Below are positions 1 through 5,806 of a stretch of DNA of 8,459 nucleotides, piece by piece. This stretch comes from Lachnospiraceae bacterium. Its GTDB lineage: Bacteria; Bacillota_A; Clostridia; Lachnospirales; Lachnospiraceae. Under the pieces are notes generated by a model. It saw only the letters and a list, made by a program, of their open reading frames with translations, did no database searches and was not told the DNA's origin. The first letter of the stretch is position 1, and each line of letters opens with the position of its first letter. Position numbers and translations under genes: made by a program. The stretch covers positions 1 to 8,459 of the forward strand of contig JAEEXJ010000117.1 in assembly GCA_016291475.1 (NCBI GenBank), written 5' to 3'.

Positions 1-285
1 GATGTCTTTTCACAGGTAAGCCTTCAAAAGGCAGGAGTCAAAAATCCGGTGCAGCTTATACAGTTTCTGGAAGATGCACTGAGAGGGGAGTTCGGCCTTG
101 TAAGCAGGGCAAAGGGCACATTGTGGGTTAGCGACGAAATGGTAAGATTCGACCTTGCGGACAGAATGTATGCCATAACGGGTTCACCGGACGATGAATG
201 CCAATGCGTCATAATCGGTAAAAATCTTGATGAGAAGAAGATAAGATCAAGGCTTTGTCCTGTGGGAAGGGCAGTTATGAGGTGA
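1..285 (+). CDS. CobW/G3E-family GTPase, C-terminal part (5' end outside window)
   Basis: The reading frame is open from base 1 and gives 94 codons ending in TGA, so this is the 3' end of a longer gene. The visible part resembles the CobW C-terminal domain of COG0523 G3E P-loop GTPases, which act as metal or cofactor chaperones. The signature is RAKGTLWV followed by a short strand (VRFDLADRMYAITGS) and then CVIIGKNLDEKKIRSRL, matching the family pattern 'RaKG..w......vviG..ld...l...L'. The GTPase motifs (Walker A, Mg-binding, NKxD) would lie upstream and cannot be seen, so the metal or partner is unknown. A GTG at 49 could be misread as a start, but the homologous sequence (VFSQVSLQ) continues upstream to base 4, so the gene is truncated by the window edge. 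A hairpin terminator follows 8 nt after the stop. Confidence 0.72.
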   Translation, partial: DVFSQVSLQKAGVKNPVQLIQFLEDALRGEFGLVSRAKGTLWVSDEMVRFDLADRMYAITGSPDDECQCVIIGKNLDEKKIRSRLCPVGRAVMR

Positions 286-293
286 ACATACAG

Positions 294-335
294 ATGCACC
301 ATTACCGGAAAAAACGGGGTGATGGTGCATTTTTT
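294..335 (+). terminator. Rho-independent terminator of the CobW-like gene
   Basis: ATGCACCAT (294-302) pairs perfectly with ATGGTGCAT (322-330). The stem extends inward through a T-G wobble, A-T and two C-G pairs around an A-rich loop. A run of six T follows at 330-335. It separates the GTPase gene from the heat-shock unit. Confidence 0.9.
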
Positions 336-363
336 ATATGTTAATTATTTTTTTAGAAATAAA

Positions 364-390
364 TTAGCACTCACCTCTTGACAGTGCTAA
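364..390 (+). promoter_or_regulatory. CIRCE operator (HrcA binding site)
   Basis: TTAGCACTC (364-372), nine bases, then CAGTGCTAA (382-390). This is the CIRCE consensus TTAGCACTC-N9-GAGTGCTAA with one mismatch, C for G at 382. It covers the -35 box, so bound HrcA would block RNA polymerase. HrcA is encoded elsewhere. CIRCE is best known at groESL and hrcA-grpE-dnaK; here it precedes a small heat-shock gene. Confidence 0.95.
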
Positions 391-406
391 CAATGCGTGT
401 TATATT
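378..406 (+). promoter_or_regulatory. Sigma-A promoter of hsp20
   Basis: Perfect -35 TTGACA (378-383), 17-bp spacer, -10 TATATT (401-406). An AT-rich stretch at about 340-363 could act as an UP element. Transcription should start near 413, leaving a leader of about 89 nt. The near-consensus promoter with CIRCE overlapping it fits strong basal activity held down by HrcA and released by heat. Confidence 0.92.
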
Positions 407-428
407 GCATCTAGAACAAAGAAAACAA

Positions 429-494
429 AGGACATCCGGATAACTCAAAGGTGACCACAACGGCACATCAGGATGTCCTCGGATAGAAGGAGGA
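429..494 (+). promoter_or_regulatory. Structured 5' leader of hsp20 with possible Shine-Dalgarno switch
   Basis: AGGACATCC (429-437) pairs perfectly with GGATGTCCT (471-479). Inside it, GTG-a-CC (451-456) pairs with GGCAC (462-466) with one bulged A. The 3' arm is also complementary to the ribosome binding site: TCCTC (476-480) can pair with GAGGA (490-494) in the AAGGAGG motif. The 9-bp stem and the site-hiding pairing share bases 476-479, so they exclude each other. The pairings are seen in the sequence; a regulatory role is inferred. Confidence 0.5.
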
Positions 495-501
495 ATGACT
501 T

Positions 502-963
502 ATGATGATGTTCCCTAGTATCTACAACAACGATTTATTCGATGATCTTTTCGATCTCCCTGTATGGAATGACAGAGACATGAAGAAGTGCGAGAAGAAG
601 CTTTACGGACGCCATGCGGGTAACCTGATGAAGACCGATATCAAGGAGAAGGATAAAGAGTATGAACTCCACATCGATCTGCCCGGCTTTAACAAGGATG
701 AGATTCAGGTATCCCTTGAGAACGGCTATCTGACCGTACAGGCTTCCAAAGGCCTTGATAAGGACGAAGAGGAGAAGGACGGCAAGTGGATCCACAGAGA
801 GCGTTATGCAGGCAGCTGCATGAGACAGTTCTATGTAGGTGACGGCCTTGTTCAGAGCGATATCAAGGGCGAGTTTAAGGGCGGTATTCTTAAGCTTACC
901 GTGCCCAAGAAGGAAGCACTGCCCGACAAAACTGAGAATAAATATATCTCCATTGAAGGATAA
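502..963 (+). CDS. hsp20: Hsp20/alpha-crystallin small heat-shock protein
   Basis: A 153-aa ATP-independent cytoplasmic holdase that binds unfolding proteins and passes them to DnaK/ClpB-type chaperones. The N-terminus (MMMFPSIYNNDLFDDLFD) is typical of clostridial Hsp18/Hsp20. The alpha-crystallin domain covers about residues 43-140, with LPGFNKDEI (60-68), the RYAGSCMRQFYV strand (101-112) and the family signature GGILKLTVPK (127-136). The C-terminal I-S-I at 149-151 is the IxI motif that docks between dimers during oligomer assembly. The start follows AAGGAGG (487-493) with 8 nt spacing. ATG at 505 or 508 would also be in frame, but the first fits the spacing best. It is a single-gene unit with CIRCE control upstream and a strong terminator downstream. 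Confidence 0.96.
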   Translation: MMMFPSIYNNDLFDDLFDLPVWNDRDMKKCEKKLYGRHAGNLMKTDIKEKDKEYELHIDLPGFNKDEIQVSLENGYLTVQASKGLDKDEEEKDGKWIHRERYAGSCMRQFYVGDGLVQSDIKGEFKGGILKLTVPKKEALPDKTENKYISIEG

Positions 964-988
964 GTCCTTCGGTCTTCCAAAATATTGG

Positions 989-1019
989 GGAGCCCGCCAA
1001 TGGCGGGCTCCTCTTTTTT
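989..1019 (+). terminator. Strong Rho-independent terminator after hsp20
   Basis: GGAGCCCGCC (989-998) and GGCGGGCTCC (1002-1011) form a 10-bp GC-rich stem with an AAT loop, followed by TCTTTTTT. It insulates the heat-shock unit from the polysaccharide operon. Confidence 0.96.
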
Positions 1020-1050
1020 GATTCAAAATATATTAGAATTACTGCGTATA

Positions 1051-1059
1051 TGATAAAAT
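1051..1059 (+). promoter_or_regulatory. Possible extended -10 promoter of the glycosyltransferase operon
   Basis: TGATAAAAT (1051-1059) fits the extended -10 form TGnTAnnnT. An overlapping alternative -10 is TATGAT (1049-1054). No good -35 lies 16-18 bp upstream, as an extended -10 would allow. Transcription would start at about 1062-1068, at or just before the ATG at 1068. No purine-rich ribosome binding site exists between 1040 and 1067, so a leaderless message is possible. Confidence 0.45.
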
Positions 1060-1067
1060 AACCTTGT

Positions 1068-3110
1068 ATGTCTACTTTAAATCTCAAGAAAAAGATCACC
1101 GATCATATATGGACGCGTTTGCCTGAGGAAGCTCAGTACAATTATGTTCATACAGGAACTGTAGGAGCATATAAACTGTGGAAACTTTGCAAGTATTACA
1201 CCAATACACCCGACCTGTATCTGAAGCTTCTTGACAGTGAATACGAAAAGCCCCTTTATCTTCGTGAAAAGCCTTCCGTATCCGTCATGGTAACCGGAGG
1301 AGAAGCGGGACTTAAGAAGACGCTTATGTCGCTTGAAGACCAGGCGTGTGCTAAGATCGAATCCGTAAATGTATGCGGTGAAAATATCAAAGAGACAGAT
1401 TCTCTTGTAAGAAAGTCTGAAAGTGAATATATAGTTTTTGTAAAAAGCGGAGCGGTCCTTCAAAGGAGGGCCTTTTATGAGTGCGGCAAAGTTCTTTTAT
1501 CCGAGGATAAGCCGGCACTTATTTATTCCGATGAAGATTTTATGGACGACGAAGGTGTTAGGTCCAAGCCTTTCTTTAAACCCGACTATGCTCCGGATCA
1601 GCTCATGTCCCATGATTACTACGGCGGTTTTGTTTTTATCTCAAAAAAGGCATACGTAGATGCGGGGGGACTTGAGGAAGGCACAAGCGCAGATCCTTTC
1701 TATGATCTGTGGCTTCGCATTTCCGAACGTGAAAAAGTATCTCACATCGATAAAGTATTGTTCCACAGAACGGGGGATCAGACAGTTTCAAAAGCAGATC
1801 CCGAGGCTGTTAAGAGAGCGCTTGTTAGAAGAAATCTCAAAGGCAGTGTAAGCGTAACAGAGGACAGATGCATCATAGATCATGAAACGGAAGGCCTTGT
1901 CAGTATCATCATTCCTTCCAAGGATAATCCGGATTACCTGAAGGATTGTCTGACCTCTCTTGATGAAGTCACTCTGTACAGAGATTATGAGATCATTCTC
2001 GTAGATAACGGAAGCTCGGATGAAAACAGACATATCTATGAAGAGCTTTGCCGTAAATACAACGCAAAATACATCTATGAGAAAAAAGATTTTAACTTCT
2101 CGTACATGTGCAATCTCGGTGCCAAAAATGCAGAGGGAGATGTACTTGTATTTTTAAACGATGATATTAAGATAACGGAACCAAAGTGGCTGGGAAGCAT
2201 GGCGGGACAAGCCCGCGTTCCGTACGCCGGTGCGGTCGGATGTATGCTCCTTTATCCCGAGGGAAACATGATCCAGCATTGCGGAACCAAAGACTGCGTG
2301 GACGGACCCAATCATATATATCAGGGATATCATCCAGGAGATGAGGGATGTCCTGATGCCATATTCCCCATGGATGTGAACGGAGTAACCGCAGCATGTC
2401 TTGCGGTTGAAAAGAGTAAATTCGACTCCGTGGGCGGCTTTGATGAAGAGATGTCCGTATGCTATAACGATGTGGCACTTTGCTACGATCTGATAAATGA
2501 AGGATACGTAAATTGCGTAAGAGGCGATATACGCCTGATACATAAAGAGTCCGTAAGCCGCGGAACGGACGAAGTTAATGAGACAAAATACAGGAGACTT
2601 ATCAAAGAGCATGCCCGCCTGTATGCTAAGCATGCGCTGAAAGATTCACCACACCCTTACTACAACATCAATCTTGCAATGAGATATGCGGGAACCGGCC
2701 CCGACTACACAAGATGGATGTACAAGGTTAAGACCAAAGTCAGGAAGATGACTCCAGCGGAGATAAAAGCATGGCAGGAAGCTCCCGTAAGAGAGGATAC
2801 TCAGATCGCATTTGATGAGATAGATGCTTTCAAGTATGTCCACATCTTTGGATGGAGTTATGCATCTGATCATAAATTTAATCATAAGACAGACCGTAAG
2901 ATGGTCATTTACGATGACAGGAATTATTATCTTGCCGAGCTGCAGAGCTGGTACAGGCCCGATGCCTATAAGATAAAAAGAATACCCAATACGGAATTTT
3001 GCGGATTCATAGCACAGTTCGATCATGAGCTGATCGAAGAAGGAAGATATAAATTAAGCCTTTGGTCAAAGATCGGAAAGTATGATACCGGGAAAGAACT
3101 TATAAGATGA
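1068..3110 (+). CDS. Tandem-domain GT2 glycosyltransferase, surface polysaccharide type
   Basis: A 680-aa protein likely to transfer sugars from nucleotide-sugar donors to a growing cell-surface glycan on the cytoplasmic side. The second GT-A domain (about 275-500) looks active: VSIIIPSKD (278-286), VDNGSSD (312-318), the metal-binding FLNDD (362-366), and YNDVALC (466-472) in the place of the acceptor-site ED/ND motif. The first domain (about 70-235) belongs to the same tandem family, as YSDED (153-157) and PFFKPDYAPD (168-177) show. It is shortened, however, and the usual DxD/HDD segment reads VKSG (125-128), so it is probably non-catalytic. Residues about 585-680 (GWSYA at 595, RPD at 630, CGF at 645) resemble a C-terminal beta-rich accessory domain of such enzymes. 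No membrane helix or signal peptide is visible. ATG 1068 is the only possible upstream start, because TAA lies in frame at 1059; it has no Shine-Dalgarno. The stop overlaps the next gene's start. Sugar and linkage cannot be read from the sequence. Confidence 0.88.
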   Translation: MSTLNLKKKITDHIWTRLPEEAQYNYVHTGTVGAYKLWKLCKYYTNTPDLYLKLLDSEYEKPLYLREKPSVSVMVTGGEAGLKKTLMSLEDQACAKIESVNVCGENIKETDSLVRKSESEYIVFVKSGAVLQRRAFYECGKVLLSEDKPALIYSDEDFMDDEGVRSKPFFKPDYAPDQLMSHDYYGGFVFISKKAYVDAGGLEEGTSADPFYDLWLRISEREKVSHIDKVLFHRTGDQTVSKADPEAVKRALVRRNLKGSVSVTEDRCIIDHETEGLVSIIIPSKDNPDYLKDCLTSLDEVTLYRDYEIILVDNGSSDENRHIYEELCRKYNAKYIYEKKDFNFSYMCNLGAKNAEGDVLVFLNDDIKITEPKWLGSMAGQARVPYAGAVGCMLLYPEGNMIQHCGTKDCVDGPNHIYQGYHPGDEGCPDAIFPMDVNGVTAACLAVEKSKFDSVGGFDEEMSVCYNDVALCYDLINEGYVNCVRGDIRLIHKESVSRGTDEVNETKYRRLIKEHARLYAKHALKDSPHPYYNINLAMRYAGTGPDYTRWMYKVKTKVRKMTPAEIKAWQEAPVREDTQIAFDEIDAFKYVHIFGWSYASDHKFNHKTDRKMVIYDDRNYYLAELQSWYRPDAYKIKRIPNTEFCGFIAQFDHELIEEGRYKLSLWSKIGKYDTGKELIR

Positions 3111-4945
3111 GTGAAGAAAAAATCGGAAATGTAATACTTGATCTGACTTATTACAAGGGAAGTGATGCTTACTCGGACGGAGAATCCGTGGAAGACAGGC
3201 TTCTGGGAATAGTCAGGGACGGAGAGGATATAGGTGAGAGACTTGCCGCAGGCGATGACTGGGCTGAGCTCTACCATTTATCGGATATCAGGAAGAATAT
3301 TCTCTCATGGACGGATGCGGATAAAAAGGCATCGGTGCTTGAGATAGGTTCGGGCTGCGGTGCCGTTACGGGAGTACTGTGTGAAAAGTTCGGATCCGTA
3401 ACTGCGGTCGATCTTTCCAAAAAGCGCTCCACCATCAATGCATACAGAAATCAGGCCTATGATAATCTCCGCATCATGGTGGGGAATTTTGAGGATGTAA
3501 AGTTTTCGGAGAAGTATGATGTAATAACTCTCATCGGAGTATTTGAATATTCAATTTATTACATTTCATCCGATGATCCCTTTGTCGATATGCTGAAAAA
3601 ATGCAGATTGCTTCTTAAAGAGGGCGGAAGACTTTATATAGCCATTGAGAATAAATACGGAATGAAATATTTTGCGGGAGCAAAAGAAGATCATACCGGA
3701 AGAGCGTACGACGGTATCGAGGGATATCACGGTGTGGAAAGAGTAAGGACATTCTCCGGATATGCTCTCAATGCTATGCTCAAAGCCGCAGGATTTACGG
3801 GGCTTGAGTTCAGATATCCCGTGCCTGATTATAAGCTTCCCATGGAGATATATTCCGACTTAAGACTTCCCGCACCCGGTGATATAACATACAGATCACC
3901 CAATTATGACAGGGACAGATATGATTCCTTCGATGAGGTTAAGGTAACCGATCAGGTATGTGCGGACGGAATGTTCCCCGATTTTGCAAATTCTTTTCTC
4001 ATAACTGCTTATAACGGTAACGAGCCTGAAGGTGCAGGATGCATATATGCCAAGTTTAATACTCTCAGAGACAAGCCCTACCGCGTAGATACCAAGATGG
4101 TGGCAGAGGAAGGCAAGCTCTATGCTGTGAAGACACCCGCGTGTAAAGAGGCACTTCCTCATATCGAAGAAATTGTCCGTAATAAGGATCTTGCAAAAGA
4201 TTTCTATAATACGATCAAGATAGCGGATGTAACAAGACGAGGGGATGATCTGTATTTTGATTTCATAAACGGAACTTCCCTGTATTCCGAATGCATTGAT
4301 TATTCAAGTGCGGAACTTGATGATATCAGAGATGACATCAATAAAAAACTGGATATGCTCATGGATGATATCTCGGATTCTTATGAATGTTCTTTTGAAG
4401 TTACCGATAAATTTAAAAAGGTTTTCGGTGATATAAATCTTCCCGAGGACTTGCCGGGACTTAAAGCCGCAAATGCCGATATGATATTCGGGAACTTCAT
4501 CAGGACTGACGAAGGCCTTGTATGCATAGACTACGAGTGGTTCTTTGATTTCCCTGTGCCGAAGGACTTCATCAGATACAGAGTTTCCAGATGTATTTTT
4601 GAAAGTTATGCCAACATCTCAACGAAGATAAAGACCAGACAGGAATTTGCGGTATTCCTCGGAATAGATACACTTCTTGTGGATGCCTTTGATGAGATGG
4701 AAGATAAGTTCCAGGCCATGGTTACGGGCGGCGGACTGGGAAGGGATACCCTTACCAAGTACGGTAAGAAGTTCGAAAGAGTGGAGGAGCTTCTGGAAGA
4801 GAAAAACAGCGAGGCGGCAAGGATCGCAGAACTTGAGAGGATAGTTGCCGAGCAGCAGGCGCATATAGATAAAATGAAGCGCGCCATTAAAAATCCCATC
4901 TTCGGTATGAAGTGGGCACTGAAAAAATTATTCAAGAAGCAATAA
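3107..4945 (+). CDS. Methyltransferase / kinase-like / coiled-coil protein, WbdD-like architecture
   Basis: A 612-aa multidomain protein. Residues about 50-255 form a class I SAM-dependent methyltransferase: VLEIGSGCG (77-85) is motif I, the acidic residue after strand 2 is D102, and YDVITLIGVFEY (137-148) and GGRLYIAIENKYG (173-185) follow. Residues about 315-500 look like a protein-kinase/APH fold: AVKTPA with K342 as ATP-binding Lys, a following EALPHIEEI helix, catalytic-loop-like D458-x4-N463, and D475 in IDYEW at the DFG position. Residues 559-594 form a coiled coil with a positions V,K,I,V,I,I and d positions L,E,L,Q,M. The tail (595-612) is basic and amphipathic (WALKKLFKKQ) and could bind membrane. 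This order matches E. coli O9a WbdD, which phosphorylates and then methylates the end of a growing polysaccharide and measures length with its coiled coil. A similar role is inferred. ATG 3107 overlaps the upstream TGA (ATGA), so translation is probably coupled. The methyltransferase call is firm; the kinase call is moderate. Confidence 0.82.
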   Translation: MSEEKIGNVILDLTYYKGSDAYSDGESVEDRLLGIVRDGEDIGERLAAGDDWAELYHLSDIRKNILSWTDADKKASVLEIGSGCGAVTGVLCEKFGSVTAVDLSKKRSTINAYRNQAYDNLRIMVGNFEDVKFSEKYDVITLIGVFEYSIYYISSDDPFVDMLKKCRLLLKEGGRLYIAIENKYGMKYFAGAKEDHTGRAYDGIEGYHGVERVRTFSGYALNAMLKAAGFTGLEFRYPVPDYKLPMEIYSDLRLPAPGDITYRSPNYDRDRYDSFDEVKVTDQVCADGMFPDFANSFLITAYNGNEPEGAGCIYAKFNTLRDKPYRVDTKMVAEEGKLYAVKTPACKEALPHIEEIVRNKDLAKDFYNTIKIADVTRRGDDLYFDFINGTSLYSECIDYSSAELDDIRDDINKKLDMLMDDISDSYECSFEVTDKFKKVFGDINLPEDLPGLKAANADMIFGNFIRTDEGLVCIDYEWFFDFPVPKDFIRYRVSRCIFESYANISTKIKTRQEFAVFLGIDTLLVDAFDEMEDKFQAMVTGGGLGRDTLTKYGKKFERVEELLEEKNSEAARIAELERIVAEQQAHIDKMKRAIKNPIFGMKWALKKLFKKQ

Positions 4946-4979
4946 AAAATTCCTGCAGATAATCTCTGCAGGAATTTTT
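4945..4979. terminator. Bidirectional terminator between convergent operons
   Basis: Bases 4945-4959 (AAAAATTCCTGCAGA) are the exact reverse complement of 4965-4979, with a 5-nt loop at 4960-4964. The arms end in A and T runs, so the hairpin has a U-tract in both directions. It serves the plus-strand methyltransferase operon and the minus-strand dehydrogenase. Confidence 0.93.
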
Positions 4980-4997
4980 ATATCAGTGTTTTGTGAA

Positions 4998-5771
4998 TCA
5001 CATACAGGTGTATCCGCCGTCAACGGGGATCATTACACCGGTAACATAGGAACTTGCGGGTGATGCAAGGAAGATGGCGGTAGAATCGAGCTCGCCTTCT
5101 TTTCCGTATCTCTCAAGAGGGATCATGGTCTTGGCATTAGCCTGGAAGAAATCGGAATTGAGAGTATCGGTGGTAAGGTCGGTGTAGAAATATCCGGGGC
5201 AAATGGAGTTAACGGTGATTCCCTTAACGCCCCACTCCGAAGCGAGTGCCCTGGTAAGGTTTACGACTCCGCCCTTTGCTGCGTGGTAAGGAGCGCTTCC
5301 CGCAATCTTATTTCCTACAAGTCCGTACATTGAAGCGATGTTGATGATACGTCCGTATCCTGCAGGGATCATAGCCTTCTTGGCAACCGCACGGGCAACC
5401 TTGAATGTTCCGAAGAGGTCGATGTCCATCTCGCCCTTGAACTGATCGTCGGTGATATCTTCAGCGGGAGCAACAGCACCGGTTCCCGCATTATTGATGA
5501 GGATATCGATCCTGCCGAATGCCTTTAATACTTCGTCCACTGCTTCGTCAACTCTTGCGGTGTCGGTGATATCGCACTGAACGCCGATGGCCTTAACTCC
5601 GAATTCTTTCTCGATGTTTACGGCAACCTCATCGATTTTTTCTTTGCGGCGTGCGAGAGCAGCGATATTACATCCCTGATTTGCAAGCGCCTTTGCCATC
5701 TGTACTCCGAGTCCGGTAGAACAACCGGTAACGATGGCAACCTGTCCTGTAAGATCAAAATAGTTCTTCAT
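4998..5771 (-). CDS. SDR-family oxidoreductase, gluconate 5-dehydrogenase-like
   Basis: A 257-aa classical short-chain dehydrogenase, a soluble Rossmann enzyme that interconverts alcohol and ketone groups, usually on sugar acids in this lineage. Visible motifs are TGCSTGLG (15-22, dinucleotide binding), CDIT with D67, NNAG (93-96), catalytic S147 and Y162-x3-K166 (YHAAK), PGYFYT (192-197), and a C-terminal VDGGYTC as in sugar-acid SDRs. ARR at 40-42 after strand 2 suggests NADPH preference. The usual helix-4 Asn reads D118 in DIDLFG; as I recall, DIDL also occurs in gluconate 5-dehydrogenases. The start at 5771 is preferred over an in-frame ATG at 5789, because AAAGGA lies about 9 nt before 5771 and nothing similar precedes 5789. 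It begins about 35 nt after the protease stop with no terminator between, so the two are probably co-transcribed. The exact substrate is uncertain; 2-deoxy-gluconate or another keto-acid is possible. Confidence 0.9.
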   Translation of the reverse strand: MKNYFDLTGQVAIVTGCSTGLGVQMAKALANQGCNIAALARRKEKIDEVAVNIEKEFGVKAIGVQCDITDTARVDEAVDEVLKAFGRIDILINNAGTGAVAPAEDITDDQFKGEMDIDLFGTFKVARAVAKKAMIPAGYGRIINIASMYGLVGNKIAGSAPYHAAKGGVVNLTRALASEWGVKGITVNSICPGYFYTDLTTDTLNSDFFQANAKTMIPLERYGKEGELDSTAIFLASPASSYVTGVMIPVDGGYTCM

Positions 5772-5806
5772 TAAAATACATCCTTTCATTTATATTGTTA
5801 AACGGG

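Noticed and set aside
1018..1023. TTGATT as the -35 box for the glycosyltransferase promoter
   Set aside because: It is 25 bp from TATGAT and further from TAAAAT, too far for a sigma-A promoter, and lies in the terminator T-run.
535..1026. A 163-codon open frame on the minus strand opposite hsp20
   Set aside because: It runs antisense through a clearly conserved Hsp20 gene and across its terminator, has no ribosome binding site, and its translation resembles no known family.
5416..5418. Loss of the catalytic-tetrad Asn in the SDR (D118 in DIDLFG)
   Set aside because: Unusual for SDRs in general, but as I recall the DIDL version also occurs in gluconate 5-dehydrogenases, so it is more likely a subfamily trait than inactivation.
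5772..5789. Upstream ATG at 5789 as the dehydrogenase start
   Set aside because: No Shine-Dalgarno precedes it, while AAAGGA is well placed for ATG 5771 and the shorter N-terminus (MKNYFDLTGQ) fits the SDR family.
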